64,000 nt of DNA from Austwickia chelonae (lineage in GTDB: Bacteria > Actinomycetota > Actinomycetes > Actinomycetales > Dermatophilaceae): NCBI RefSeq assembly GCF_003391095.1, contig NZ_CP031447.1, positions 2,728,001 to 2,792,000 of the forward strand, in the 5' to 3' direction. Positions 34,598 to 44,098 of this stretch are shown here, one piece after another. The notes below the pieces were generated by a model that saw nothing but the letters and a program-made list of their open reading frames with translations, was not told where the DNA came from and did not search any database. The position numbers were made by a program, and so were the translations under genes. The stretch's first letter is position 1, and the number at the start of each line of letters is the position of its first letter.

Positions 34598-37492
34598 GTG
34601 ATCACCCTCGTCCTGGCCCACCTCGGGCTGGCACTCTTCGCCCCCCTCCTGGTGTCCAGAATCGGCGCCCGCGCGTTCTGGGCCCTTGCCCTGCCGCCAG
34701 CGCTCACCGTCGGCTGGGCCGTCCTGTCCTATGCCGACGTCCACTCACACTCCCCACCGACAGAGCGCTACACCTGGGTCCCCGAACTCGGCCTCGAACT
34801 GCTCTTCCGACTGGACCCCCTCGCCTGGCTGATGACCCTCGTCGTCACCGGGATCGGCGTCCTCGTCCTCATCTACTGCGCGGCCTACTTCGACGACGAA
34901 GAACCCGGACTCGGCCGCTTCGCCGGCTGCCTCCTCGCCTTCGCCGGAGCCATGCTCGGCCTGGTCACCACCGACAACCTGCTCGTGCTCTACATCTTCT
35001 GGGAAGCCACGACCGTCCTGTCGTACCTGCTCATCGGCCATGTCACCGGCAGTCGAGCCAGCCGATCAGCAGCGATGGAGGCCCTCGTCGTCACCACTTT
35101 CGGTGGGCTGGCGATGCTCGTCGGGATCATCCTCCTCGGCGAACAGAGCGGCACCTACCGCATATCCGAACTCGCCGCAGGACACGACCCCAGCACTGCC
35201 ACCAGCATCGCCGTCGTCCTGCTCCTCCTCGGAGCGATCACCAAATCAGCGCTGCTGCCCTTCCATTTCTGGCTGCCCGGCGCCATGGCCGCCCCCACCC
35301 CGGTCAGCGCCTACCTGCACGCCGCCGCGATGGTGAAAGCCGGTATCTACCTCGTCGCCCGTTTCGCCCCCACCTTCGCCGACGTCCCCGGATGGACCCC
35401 CGTCGTCCTCACCCTCGGCGGAGGAACGATGCTGCTCGGCGCCGTCCAGGCCCTTCGCCAGTACGACCTCAAACTGCTCCTCGCCTACGGCACGGTCAGC
35501 CAACTCGGCTTCCTCGTCGTCCTCACCGGCAGCGGCACCACCGATGCCGCGCTCGCCGGGGTGACCATGCTGTTGGCTCATGCCCTCTTCAAGGCTTCCC
35601 TCTTCCTCACCGTCGGCGCCATCGACCACGCCACCGGGACCCGTGACCTGCGGAAACTCTCCGGGCTACGGCAAGAGATGCCCATGCTGGCCGTGGCCGG
35701 GACGATCTCCGCCGCTTCCATGGCCGGGCTCCCGCCCCTGTTCGGTTTCGTCGGAAAAGAAGCTGCCTACACCGCGTACACCACCGGCGAAGCCCCCTAC
35801 TCGCCCTGGGTGCTGGCCGTCCTCGCTCTCGGCTCGGCCCTGACTCTCGCCTACAGCCTGCGCTTCGTCCGGGGCGCCTTCCGCACCGACGGCCACGTAC
35901 CTCCCCTACAGATCCACACCCCTGGTGCCGTTCTCCAGAGCGTGCCGCTCCTGCTCGCCCTCGCCTCCCTGGCTCTCGGTGCTCTCTCCCCTTACCTGGA
36001 GCACACGATCCTCGGCTATGCGAACACCGTGGGACACACCACAGGCCAAGCGCACCTGGGGCTATGGCACGGATTCAACCTCGCCCTCGGGCTCTCCTTC
36101 GCCACCTGGACCCTGGGTTTCGCCATCGACGCGCTACGCGGCCCGTTGACCACGCTCTGGGGAGAGAACACCCCGGCACCGCTCTCCGAACGGATCTACC
36201 GGGCCACCATGCGGCTGCTCGACCGGATCTCCTTGGAAGCCACCGGCGCCCTGCAGCGCGGTTCGCTACCGCTCTCCCTGGCCCTGATGTTCCTCGTCTT
36301 CCTCATCTTCCCCGGCGGGTCGCTCCTCATCGGCGACCACGACTGGGCCTCTCTGCCCATCCGGGCCTACGACATGCCTGCCCAGGTCGCTGTCGCCGCG
36401 GTGACCGCCGTCGTCGCCATCGCCGCCGTACGCTCTCGGCGACGGCTCCGCGCCGTCATCCTCGTCGGAGCCACCGGCTACGGCTGCGCCTACCTCTTCC
36501 TCCTGCACGGTGCCCCTGACCTCGCACTGACCCAGGTGCTCGTCGAAACCGTGTCCATCCTCGTGTTCGTCCTCGTCCTGCGACGGCTCTCCGGACGGTT
36601 CAACGACGACGCCAGCGCCTCCGAACGGGTGCTGCGCGCTGTGCTCGGCACCGGCGTCGGCACGGTGGTCGCCCTCTTCGCCCTGCTGATGCCAGGGATG
36701 CGCCAGGCTCCCCCCGCCTCCGAAGGGATGGACTTCTGGTCGGTGGATTTCGGTGGCGGCCACAACATCGTCAACGTCATCCTGGTCGACGCCCGGGCCT
36801 GGGACACCATGGGCGAACTCTCCGTCGTCCTGGCCGCTGCCACCGGCGTCGCCAGCCTGATCTTCCTCCAGGAAGACAATGTCGAAGGTGCTCGACGCAA
36901 ACTCGGCGAGATACGCGCCCGACGCCGGGCCACCCACGACATGCCCAGTGCGCACGCCCGGTGGCTCGCCGAAGGGAAAGGCCTCCTTCCGGAACGCCGA
37001 TCGGTCATCCTTGAAGTCGTTGCCCGGCTCATCTTCCACGTCGTCATCGTGTGGTCGATTTATCTGCTGCTCTCCGGCCACGACTCTCCAGGCGGGGGAT
37101 TCGCCGCCGGACTCGTCGCCGGCCTGGCCATCGCCGTCCGCTACCTGGCCGGCGGCCGCGACGAGATGCGCGCCGCCGCCCCCGTCATGCCAGGACTTCT
37201 CCTCGGCACCGGACTCTTCCTCTCCGCAGGGAACGGACTGGCCTCCATGTTGGTCGGCGGAGACGTTCTCCAAACCTGGCATGCCTACGTCCACGTCCCC
37301 CTCATGGGCGAACTCCACCTCGTCAGCTCAGTGGTCTTCGACATCGGGGTCTACCTTGTCGTGATCGGACTGCTCCTGGACATCCTGCGCAGCCTCGGCG
37401 GAGCCCTCGATCAACAGATCGAGGACGATCCGGGACGTACCCTCGACGACTCCCCCGCCCACAGCGACCACGGCACGGTGGGACCCCGATGA
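34598..37492 (+). CDS. mrpA: Mrp Na+/H+ antiporter subunit A with fused B domain
   Basis: A 964-residue polytopic subunit with about 20 membrane segments. The first half is an NuoL-like proton channel (LLVLYIFWEATTVLSYLLIG, then SALLPFHFWLPGAMAAPTPV with the channel Lys upstream). The C-terminus, from about residue 810, carries the MnhB-type domain (IYLLLSGHDSPGGGFAAGLV), so subunits A and B are one protein. Mrp complexes exchange cytoplasmic Na+ for H+ and help in alkaline or salt stress. The start is GTG at 34598. Its stop overlaps the next gene by four bases. It is the first gene of a six-gene operon. Confidence 0.95.
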   Translation: MITLVLAHLGLALFAPLLVSRIGARAFWALALPPALTVGWAVLSYADVHSHSPPTERYTWVPELGLELLFRLDPLAWLMTLVVTGIGVLVLIYCAAYFDDEEPGLGRFAGCLLAFAGAMLGLVTTDNLLVLYIFWEATTVLSYLLIGHVTGSRASRSAAMEALVVTTFGGLAMLVGIILLGEQSGTYRISELAAGHDPSTATSIAVVLLLLGAITKSALLPFHFWLPGAMAAPTPVSAYLHAAAMVKAGIYLVARFAPTFADVPGWTPVVLTLGGGTMLLGAVQALRQYDLKLLLAYGTVSQLGFLVVLTGSGTTDAALAGVTMLLAHALFKASLFLTVGAIDHATGTRDLRKLSGLRQEMPMLAVAGTISAASMAGLPPLFGFVGKEAAYTAYTTGEAPYSPWVLAVLALGSALTLAYSLRFVRGAFRTDGHVPPLQIHTPGAVLQSVPLLLALASLALGALSPYLEHTILGYANTVGHTTGQAHLGLWHGFNLALGLSFATWTLGFAIDALRGPLTTLWGENTPAPLSERIYRATMRLLDRISLEATGALQRGSLPLSLALMFLVFLIFPGGSLLIGDHDWASLPIRAYDMPAQVAVAAVTAVVAIAAVRSRRRLRAVILVGATGYGCAYLFLLHGAPDLALTQVLVETVSILVFVLVLRRLSGRFNDDASASERVLRAVLGTGVGTVVALFALLMPGMRQAPPASEGMDFWSVDFGGGHNIVNVILVDARAWDTMGELSVVLAAATGVASLIFLQEDNVEGARRKLGEIRARRRATHDMPSAHARWLAEGKGLLPERRSVILEVVARLIFHVVIVWSIYLLLSGHDSPGGGFAAGLVAGLAIAVRYLAGGRDEMRAAAPVMPGLLLGTGLFLSAGNGLASMLVGGDVLQTWHAYVHVPLMGELHLVSSVVFDIGVYLVVIGLLLDILRSLGGALDQQIEDDPGRTLDDSPAHSDHGTVGPR

Positions 37493-37980
37493 CCGCCAAC
37501 CTGACCCTCGCCCTCCTGACCGGAGTCCTCATCGGTTGCGGAGTCTCTCTCGTCATGGCTCGAGGCATCGTCCGGTCCTTCCTCGGTGTCCTGCTCATGG
37601 GCAATGGCGTCAACCTGCTCTTCCTCATAGCCAGCGGGAAAGCCGGGCGTGCACCCATCGTCGGCACCGCAGACCCGCAGGAGATGAGCGACCCCCTCCC
37701 TCAGGCCATGGTGCTCACTGCCATCGTCATCACCCTGGCCCTCACCGGATTCGTCCTCGCGCTCGCTCACCGCTCCTGGCAGTTGGCCCGCAGCGATGTC
37801 ATCGTCGACGACACCGAAGACGCCCGAATCCACGCGAAAGCCGCCGAGAACGACCTGTCCGACAGCGAATTCACCACCGACGAGGAACCGGACCCCGGCG
37901 AGGACCCCGATCCCGGAGGACATCGCCGCCGAGGCGTCACCACCCGGCCCGCACCGATCAGAGAGGAACCGTCCCGGTGA
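37489..37980 (+). CDS. mrpC: Mrp antiporter subunit C (NuoK-like)
   Basis: A 163-residue protein with three membrane segments, including SFLGVLLMGNGVNLLFLIAS, the NuoK/MnhC signature, and AMVLTAIVITLALTGFVLAL. The last 60 residues form an acidic, Pro/Arg-rich cytoplasmic tail longer than usual for MnhC. The ATG overlaps the mrpA stop (ATGA). It is an integral part of the Mrp membrane arm. Confidence 0.94.
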   Translation: MTANLTLALLTGVLIGCGVSLVMARGIVRSFLGVLLMGNGVNLLFLIASGKAGRAPIVGTADPQEMSDPLPQAMVLTAIVITLALTGFVLALAHRSWQLARSDVIVDDTEDARIHAKAAENDLSDSEFTTDEEPDPGEDPDPGGHRRRGVTTRPAPIREEPSR

Positions 37981-39557
37981 CCCTCGCCCCCGACTCGCTG
38001 CTGGTACCGCTGCCGGTCGTCCTTCCCCTTGTCGGAGCCGGGCTCACCCTGGTCTCTTGGCGACGCGACGTCTGGCAACGCGCCATCAGTCTCGCCGTCC
38101 TCACCGCTGTCCTCGTCACCTCTGTCGCTCTGGTGTTGCTCGCCGACCAGGACGGCCCGCTCGCTGTCGAAACCGGCGGCTGGCCCGCGCCCATGGGCAT
38201 TGTCCTGGTCGTCGACCGGCTCTCCGCGCTGATGCTCGTGGTCTCCACCACCGTCACCCTGGGCGTCACCCTCTACTCCATCGGACAAGGCCGCTCCGCC
38301 GACGACGAACGCGACGGCGAAGCCCCCATGCCGATCTTCTACCCGACATTGATGGTGCTGCTCGCCGGGGTCTCCACGACCTTCGTCAGCGGCGATCTCT
38401 TCCACATCTACGTCGGTTTCGAGATGCTGCTCGTCGCGAGCTTCGTCCTGCTCACCCTCGGCGGATCAGCCGACCGGGTACGCGCCGGAGTGAACTACGT
38501 CTTCGTCAGCCTGCTGTCGTCGATGTTCTTCCTCGCCTCGATCGCCCTCGTCTACGCGGCGACCGGCACCGTCAACCTCGCGCATCTCTCCGGGCGCCTC
38601 GACGACCTCCCCTCCGGGACACAACTCAGCCTGCAGGTCTTCCTCCTGCTCGGTTTCGCGGTGAAAGCCGCTGTCTTCCCGATGTCGGGATGGCTGCCCG
38701 ACTCCTATCCGACCGCGCCCGCTCCGGTGACCGCCGTTTTCGCTGGACTGCTCACCAAGGTCGGGGTCTACGCGATCATTCGTACCCAGACGCTGCTCTT
38801 CCCCTCCGGACGTTTCGACACGGTGCTCCTCTGGGCGGCGATCCTGACGATGCTCTTCGGCATCCTCGGCGCCATCGCCCAGGACGACATCAAACGACTG
38901 CTCTCGTTCACCCTCGTCAGTCACATCGGGTATCTGCTCTTCGGAATCGCTGTGGGCAATAGCGTCGGCCTGTCCGGTGCGATCTTCTACGTCGCCCACC
39001 ACATCCTCATCCAAACGACGCTCTTCCTCGTCGCCGGGCTCATCGAGTGGCGTACCGGGACAACTTCCCTGAACGAACTCGGCGGATTGGCCCGCACCGC
39101 ACCCGTCATCGCGGTCCTCTTCTTCCTGCCCGCGATGAACCTTGCCGGCATCCCCCCGTTCTCCGGTTTCCTCGGGAAGATCGGCCTCATGCAGGGCGGC
39201 GTCCTGGCCGAAACGCCACTCGCCTACGCCCTGGTCGCGACGTCCGCGGTGACCAGCCTCCTCACCTTGTACGCGGTCGCCCGGGTGTGGGCATTGGCCT
39301 TCTGGCGACGCCCGGTCACCGAGCTCACCGACCCAGCTGACGCCGACATCGATCCGGCTCGGCTGCGCCTGCTGCAGGAGAACATGCATCGGACGGTGCC
39401 CCGGGAAATGATCGCGCCGACGACGATGCTCGTCGCACTCGGTATCGGCCTCACTGTCATCGCCGGACCGCTCTACGGGATCACCAACCGGTCCGCCACC
39501 GAACTCCAGGAACGCACCCCCTACGTCCAGGCCGTCTTCCCCGGAGGTGTCCGATGA
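37977..39557 (+). CDS. mrpD: Mrp antiporter subunit D (NuoN/L-like)
   Basis: A 526-residue polytopic protein with about 14 segments of the proton-translocating NuoL/M/N family: FVSGDLFHIYVGFEMLLVAS, KAAVFPMSGWLPDSYPTAPA and AQDDIKRLLSFTLVSHIGYL. These contain the conserved Glu and Lys of the channel. The GTG start at 37977 follows GAGAGGAA and overlaps mrpC. The longer open frame upstream is a shadow of mrpC. Confidence 0.95.
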   Translation: MTLAPDSLLVPLPVVLPLVGAGLTLVSWRRDVWQRAISLAVLTAVLVTSVALVLLADQDGPLAVETGGWPAPMGIVLVVDRLSALMLVVSTTVTLGVTLYSIGQGRSADDERDGEAPMPIFYPTLMVLLAGVSTTFVSGDLFHIYVGFEMLLVASFVLLTLGGSADRVRAGVNYVFVSLLSSMFFLASIALVYAATGTVNLAHLSGRLDDLPSGTQLSLQVFLLLGFAVKAAVFPMSGWLPDSYPTAPAPVTAVFAGLLTKVGVYAIIRTQTLLFPSGRFDTVLLWAAILTMLFGILGAIAQDDIKRLLSFTLVSHIGYLLFGIAVGNSVGLSGAIFYVAHHILIQTTLFLVAGLIEWRTGTTSLNELGGLARTAPVIAVLFFLPAMNLAGIPPFSGFLGKIGLMQGGVLAETPLAYALVATSAVTSLLTLYAVARVWALAFWRRPVTELTDPADADIDPARLRLLQENMHRTVPREMIAPTTMLVALGIGLTVIAGPLYGITNRSATELQERTPYVQAVFPGGVR

Positions 39558-40159
39558 GAGACGTGCTGCGTCGACGGGTGCAGCTCGGCCCGCTGCTGCT
39601 CCTGGCCCTGATCTGGGTGCTCCTGTGGGGTCGGCTGACCTGGGCTACTGCCGTCGGGGGAATCCTGATCGGGCTGACCGTGATCCTCATTTTCCCCCTT
39701 CCCCCGCTGACCTTGGGATTGCGTCTCCGCCCCTGGGCCTTATTCGTGCTCTTCCTGCGGTTCAATGTCGACCTGATCGTCGCCAGCCTCCAGGTCGCCT
39801 GGGCCGCGGTCACCCCGTGGACCCGTCCGAGCGGGAGAACGGTCCGGGTGCCACTGCGCTGCGACGACGACCTCTTCGTCGTGATCACTGCGGAGATGAC
39901 TGCGCTCGTCCCGGGGACCATCGTCATCGACGCCGTCCCGGAGCGGCGCGAACTCTTCCTGCATGTTTTCCACGCCTCCGACGAGCACGATCTGGCGAAG
40001 GTCCGCGCCCGGGTACTCGCCCAGGAGGAGAGGGTACTGCGAGCGCTCGCCGCCGATCATCGGAGCATCATGGCCCGTCCGGTGCGTGATGTCACGGAGG
40101 TGACGGACGTGGTGGAGCTCTCGTCAGGGCCGACAAGACCTGTTCAGGAGGAGAAGTGA
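39554..40159 (+). CDS. mrpE: Mrp antiporter subunit E
   Basis: A 201-residue protein of the MnhE family. Two or three membrane segments lie in the first 85 residues. A cytoplasmic domain follows with LFVVITAEMTALVPGTIVID, the MnhE core, and ELFLHVFHASDEHD. The ATG overlaps the mrpD stop by four bases. It is needed for assembly of Mrp complexes in studied species. Confidence 0.93.
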   Translation: MRDVLRRRVQLGPLLLLALIWVLLWGRLTWATAVGGILIGLTVILIFPLPPLTLGLRLRPWALFVLFLRFNVDLIVASLQVAWAAVTPWTRPSGRTVRVPLRCDDDLFVVITAEMTALVPGTIVIDAVPERRELFLHVFHASDEHDLAKVRARVLAQEERVLRALAADHRSIMARPVRDVTEVTDVVELSSGPTRPVQEEK

Positions 40160-40479
40160 TCGAGAGCGTCGTGTTCTGGATCATCGGGGCGATACTCGTC
40201 ATGGCTGCGGTGTTGAGCGTGGTCCGCATCGTGCGGGGGCCGACGGCGATCGATCGGGCTGTCGCGAACGAGGTGTTGGTGGCGATCATGGTGTGTGCTT
40301 TGGGTGTCGAGGCAGCCATGACGCGCCATGACACGACTCTGCCGATCTTGATCTCGTTGTCGTTGACGGGTTTTCTGGCATCGGTGTCGATTGCCCGTTT
40401 CGTGGGCCGGGATCGTGACCGGCGCCCGGGTGGTTCGCCGGATGCCGGGGACGAGGCCGGGCCGGGGGTGATCCGGTGA
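40156..40479 (+). CDS. mrpF: Mrp antiporter subunit F
   Basis: A 107-residue protein with three membrane segments and the MnhF motif VVRIVRGPTAIDRAVANEVL. The GTG start overlaps the mrpE stop and follows GGAGGAGAA. A Pro/Gly/Asp tail of about 20 residues is extra. Confidence 0.93.
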   Translation: MIESVVFWIIGAILVMAAVLSVVRIVRGPTAIDRAVANEVLVAIMVCALGVEAAMTRHDTTLPILISLSLTGFLASVSIARFVGRDRDRRPGGSPDAGDEAGPGVIR

Positions 40480-40844
40480 TGTGGACGGCGGTGGCCGATG
40501 CGGCGGGCCTGATGTGTCTGTTCGTCGGAGCCGCTTTGTGTCTGGCTTCGGCGATCGGCCTGCTCCGGTTGGGTGATCTCTATTCGCGGATGCATGCGGC
40601 AACGAAACCTCAGGTACTCGGAGTCCTGTTGGTGTTGTTGGGGATCGGGTTGCGGCTGCGTGATCCGTTCGATCTGGGGATGCTGTTCCTGGTGGGTGTC
40701 TTCCAGTTGTTCACCATCCCGGCGTCGGCGCAGATGCTGGCGCGGGCGCACTATCGCGCCCAGGAGTCGTCCGACGAGTCGGATTCGTCGGTGTCTCCTG
40801 TGGTGGGTTCCGGCACGGCTACGGACCGATCCGAGCATCGGTGA
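40476..40844 (+). CDS. mrpG: Mrp antiporter subunit G
   Basis: A 122-residue protein with three membrane segments and the MnhG signature GLLRLGDLYSRMHAATKPQV. A Ser-rich tail of about 25 residues follows. It overlaps mrpF by four bases and ends the operon. With A(B), C, D, E and F this is a complete Mrp set. Confidence 0.93.
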   Translation: MMWTAVADAAGLMCLFVGAALCLASAIGLLRLGDLYSRMHAATKPQVLGVLLVLLGIGLRLRDPFDLGMLFLVGVFQLFTIPASAQMLARAHYRAQESSDESDSSVSPVVGSGTATDRSEHR

Positions 40845-40964
40845 CCGCCGTGCCCGACGGCATGTCGTGTTCGGATCGGTGGGAGGTGAACTTCCGTTCT
40901 CTCTTCGACGTTCATCCCATGACACTGAGGCACGAGGTGGTGCCTGTGCTCGGAGGAGAGACGG

Positions 40965-42053
40965 ATGGCTGAGCGGAGCAGCACGACACGACGCATCATT
41001 GTCGGAGCCACTGGCGTTCTCGTGGCAGCGGTGACGGCGACTGTTGTCGTCGTCACTATGCCGGACGACTCTCCTGGTGGCTCTTCGGCCCGCTCTCCGT
41101 TGCCGGTCGACGAGGTCGCCGCACGCTGTCGGCAGGCCGATGCGGGGGATCGTCCCCAGGGCACCGAGTGTGCCCGTTCCGGGTCGATCGTCGATGTCCG
41201 GTTGGAGGAGCTACGACCGACGCAGCCTTCCCTCGGGCATGACGCCGTCTTGTACCGCTTGGGTCGGTATGGCGCGGAGAAGGACAAGGTCAACAAGAAG
41301 TACGTCGACTGGTGTCAGGCATCGGGTTTGTCCGATGCGGTGTCTGCTTCACCAGCTGCTTCGTTGACCGATCCGGGCAGTTTCGCTTGCGAGTTACGTC
41401 CTGGACAGGAAACCGACGACAGCCGCCAGAAGATGAAGACGGTCGTGATCGGCCCTCAAGGGCGTCCTTATCTGGTCGATGGGCATCACACGATCACGGC
41501 TTTCCGTGAGTTACCGGACGGCGGACCCGATCTGAAGGTGCGTTTGCGGGTCGTGGGCAATCTGAGCGGGTTGGATGAGCAGACTTTCTGGGAACGGATG
41601 CGATCGCGGAAGTGGGCCTGGTTGAAGGACCACGAGGGGAAACAGATCACGGCGGCGCAGCTGCCTACCGGGCTGTCCCTGGGCGAGTTGACCGATGACG
41701 CCTATCGGAGCCTGGTCTACTTCACCCGGGATGTGGGCTATACCTCCAAGGAGGTTCCTTTCCAGGAGTTCTACTGGGGCGCTTGGCTGCGCTCGTCGGG
41801 GAAGGTCGACCCGAAGCAGCTGATGACCCGAGATCCGGCCACCTATCTCGAGGCGGTTCGCACGGCGGCTCAAGCGCAGGTGTCCTTGCCGAAGAAGTCT
41901 GTGGTGTACGACGGGATGACCGCAAAGCAACTCGGGCGCCGCGCATCCCTCAGTGACAAGGACCTGAACAAGCTGTCTCGTCCGATCGACGACCCCAAAC
42001 CGGGAAAGATCGCTTATCTGTTCGCCGGTCGGAGCATCCAGGCCAAGCGCTGA
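40965..42053 (+). CDS. Exported ParB/Srx-fold protein, paralogue 1
   Basis: A 362-residue protein with one N-terminal membrane segment (residues 11-32), placing the rest outside as an anchored or secreted domain. The core reads VDVRLEELRPTQPSLGHDAV and MKTVVIGPQGRPYLVDGHHT, the ParB-like nuclease (PF08857-type) pattern with DGHH at the presumed active site. A helical C-terminal domain with VGYTSKEVPFQEFYWGAWLR follows. Enzymes of the Srx/ParB superfamily bind nucleotides, but this exported branch has no assigned reaction. A paralogue lies at 44.1-45.2 kb. A strong terminator follows. Confidence 0.75.
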   Translation: MAERSSTTRRIIVGATGVLVAAVTATVVVVTMPDDSPGGSSARSPLPVDEVAARCRQADAGDRPQGTECARSGSIVDVRLEELRPTQPSLGHDAVLYRLGRYGAEKDKVNKKYVDWCQASGLSDAVSASPAASLTDPGSFACELRPGQETDDSRQKMKTVVIGPQGRPYLVDGHHTITAFRELPDGGPDLKVRLRVVGNLSGLDEQTFWERMRSRKWAWLKDHEGKQITAAQLPTGLSLGELTDDAYRSLVYFTRDVGYTSKEVPFQEFYWGAWLRSSGKVDPKQLMTRDPATYLEAVRTAAQAQVSLPKKSVVYDGMTAKQLGRRASLSDKDLNKLSRPIDDPKPGKIAYLFAGRSIQAKR

Positions 42054-42395
42054 TGCGGGTCTTCCGGTGTGGTTCGGACATCTTTCCCCTGATGTCCGAA
42101 CCACACCGGCGCGGCCTGTCGTCCGTCCTCGGTCCCCGTGGTTCTCCCCGTTCCCCTCGTCGTCCCCTCCCCCGGTACTGCTTCGTCCCCTGCCCCCGTT
42201 CCCCGTCCCCGTCCCCCGTCCGCCCCCGCGGACTCCCCGGTACGGTGCCTTTCCGCTCCCCAGCGGCCCCCGGCCTGCCGTACACCTCTCCCATCGGCGC
42301 TCCGATCCCCGGCCGTACCTGCCTCCGGTCAGCACTCGGTCAAGAAATGGTCAAGCGTTCGACGTACCCCTCACCGGGCCCCTTTCTCCGCCCGA
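42054..42395. other. Gene-free interval with pyrimidine-rich tract
   Basis: No gene is supported. After the terminator at 42064-42109 the plus strand is extremely rich in C and T from about 42110 to 42240, with many CCCC and TCCCC groups and few A. The rest is plain intergenic sequence up to the end of the EamA gene. Confidence 0.6.
42064..42109 (+). terminator. Terminator after ParB-like paralogue 1
   Basis: A perfect 19-base-pair stem (CCGGTGTGGTTCGGACATC and its complement) with an eight-base loop starts 11 bases after the stop codon. Confidence 0.85.
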
Positions 42396-43274
42396 TCACC
42401 CTCGACGCGCCCGCTGAGCGGACAGCCGCGGGCCCAACACGATCACCGCCACCCCGAACAGCAAGAACCCTCCGCCGAGGAAGGAGGCCGCATTCGGGCG
42501 CTCGCCGAGGAAGACCCAACCGGACAGGAAGCCGACGACCGGCACCAGTAAGGCGAAAGGTGCCACGTCAGCAGCCGGGTAACGGCCGAGCAGGCTGTTC
42601 CAGATCGAATAGCCGACCAGGCTGGCCAGCACCACCGTGTACAAGGTCGACCACAGCGCAGCTGCCCCCAGGTTCGTCAATGCCTCCCCGATCGCCGCCG
42701 GGCCTTCCAGAACGAGCGACATCCCGAGCAGGGGAAGCGGGACGAACAACCCACCCCAGACGGTCAGCCCCAGACCGGAAACCCCTGCGCACCGCCGGGC
42801 AGCGACATTGCCTGCACCCCAACTCAGCGCGGCGCACAAACACAACAGGATGCCGTGCAAGGGTGTCGCCCCCGTACGCCCGAGCGAGACGACCGACAGC
42901 CCGAGAAAAGCCAGCCCCATCCCGACGAGCTGGACCGGACGTGGTCGTTCCCGCAGCACAGCAGCGGCGATGACCGTGGTGAACAGGGCTTGGGCCTGCA
43001 ACACCAGCGATGCCATCCCCGACGCGAGACCGGTCGCCAGAGCCGAGTAGAGAAAACCGAACTGCCCGGCCGACATGAGCAGACCGACCGCAGCCAGATC
43101 CCGCAGACGAACCTTCGGCCGGGGCACGAAAGGCACCGCCAGGCAGATCCCGAGAAAACGTATCGCGACGAAGAGCAGCGGCGGCATCCCGACCAGACCG
43201 ATCTGGATGACCACGAAATTGAGCCCCCAGACGAGCACGACGACCAGAGCAAGCACGACATGTCCGAGAGCCAT
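42396..43274 (-). CDS. EamA-family (drug/metabolite) transporter
   Basis: A 292-residue protein with ten membrane segments in two EamA repeats, the first opening LALVVVLVWGLNFVVIQIGL and the second CAALSWGAGNVAARR. PVVGFLSGWVFLGERPNAAS, with the conserved Glu, ends the second repeat. Members of this group (YdcZ/RhaT/YdfC-like) export amino acids or metabolites; the substrate cannot be told. The gene starts four bases after the hydrolase stop, so the two are co-transcribed. Confidence 0.9.
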   Translation of the reverse strand: MALGHVVLALVVVLVWGLNFVVIQIGLVGMPPLLFVAIRFLGICLAVPFVPRPKVRLRDLAAVGLLMSAGQFGFLYSALATGLASGMASLVLQAQALFTTVIAAAVLRERPRPVQLVGMGLAFLGLSVVSLGRTGATPLHGILLCLCAALSWGAGNVAARRCAGVSGLGLTVWGGLFVPLPLLGMSLVLEGPAAIGEALTNLGAAALWSTLYTVVLASLVGYSIWNSLLGRYPAADVAPFALLVPVVGFLSGWVFLGERPNAASFLGGGFLLFGVAVIVLGPRLSAQRARRG

Positions 43275-43278
43275 TGGG

Positions 43279-44034
43279 TCATCTCACCGGAGAACGCCCT
43301 TCCTGTCCAATAGGCCCGGAAGTTCCAGCCACTGCCTCGCGGAAGATCTCAGCGACCTGCGCACGATGGGTCAGCGGCGCCAGGTGGGAGGCCCGCGGGA
43401 TGATCCGGGTCCGCCCGTCCCGGCAGGCCTGGGCGTAGTCGGCGAGATCGATCCGCAGCTGGTCGTACTGTCCTGCGACCAGGTAGACCGGGCAGGCCAC
43501 CGGAGCCAGTTGGTCGGCGCGCGCCTCGGCAACCACGCCGGCCCAGGCGGCCGGGGTCACCTCGTACCCGGTGGCATCGGGGATGTCCTGGGCTTGTGCT
43601 CCGAGGCGGCGCATCACGCCGTTGGCCACGGCAGCCATCCGTTCGGCACCGACCAGAGGCAGCAGTCGAGCGAAACCGGTGTAGAGGAAAACCAGTCGGG
43701 GATGTCGTGACGGGTCGGCGCAGGCGCCGACGAGTACCAGCCCGGACAGCCGTTCCGGGTGTTGGTGGGCATAAGCCGTGGCGACATAGCCGCCCAGGCT
43801 GTGCCCGGCCAGGAGGACCGGACGGTCGGGGTCGGTTGACCGTACTGCGGCGTCGACGACGGCCAGGGCTGCCGAGGAGCTCCACGGTTCACCGGCCCGG
43901 GTTCCGTGACCGGGCAGGTCGACGGCGAGAAGGTCGGCGTCGGGGACGAGTTCGTCGTATCCGCGCCATTGTCGGGCGTCGAAGCGGGTGCCGTGGACGA
44001 GGATCAGCAGGGGCCGGTCGGTCACGCAGGTCAC
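43279..44034 (-). CDS. Alpha/beta hydrolase
   Basis: A 251-residue cytoplasmic hydrolase. The oxyanion region is LILVHGTRFDARQW, the nucleophile elbow LLAGHSLGGYVATAYA (Ser), the acid Asp lies in LVAGQYDQLR, and the His in PRASHLAPLTH. It could be an esterase, lipase or C-C hydrolase; nothing narrows the substrate. It is the first gene of a two-gene unit with the EamA transporter. Confidence 0.88.
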   Translation of the reverse strand: MTCVTDRPLLILVHGTRFDARQWRGYDELVPDADLLAVDLPGHGTRAGEPWSSSAALAVVDAAVRSTDPDRPVLLAGHSLGGYVATAYAHQHPERLSGLVLVGACADPSRHPRLVFLYTGFARLLPLVGAERMAAVANGVMRRLGAQAQDIPDATGYEVTPAAWAGVVAEARADQLAPVACPVYLVAGQYDQLRIDLADYAQACRDGRTRIIPRASHLAPLTHRAQVAEIFREAVAGTSGPIGQEGRSPVR

Positions 44035-44098
44035 CGTACCCGGATCGGGTTCCTTTCGACCATCGGTCCGGTGTGGCCTCTGACCTGCGGTCGTGGGG

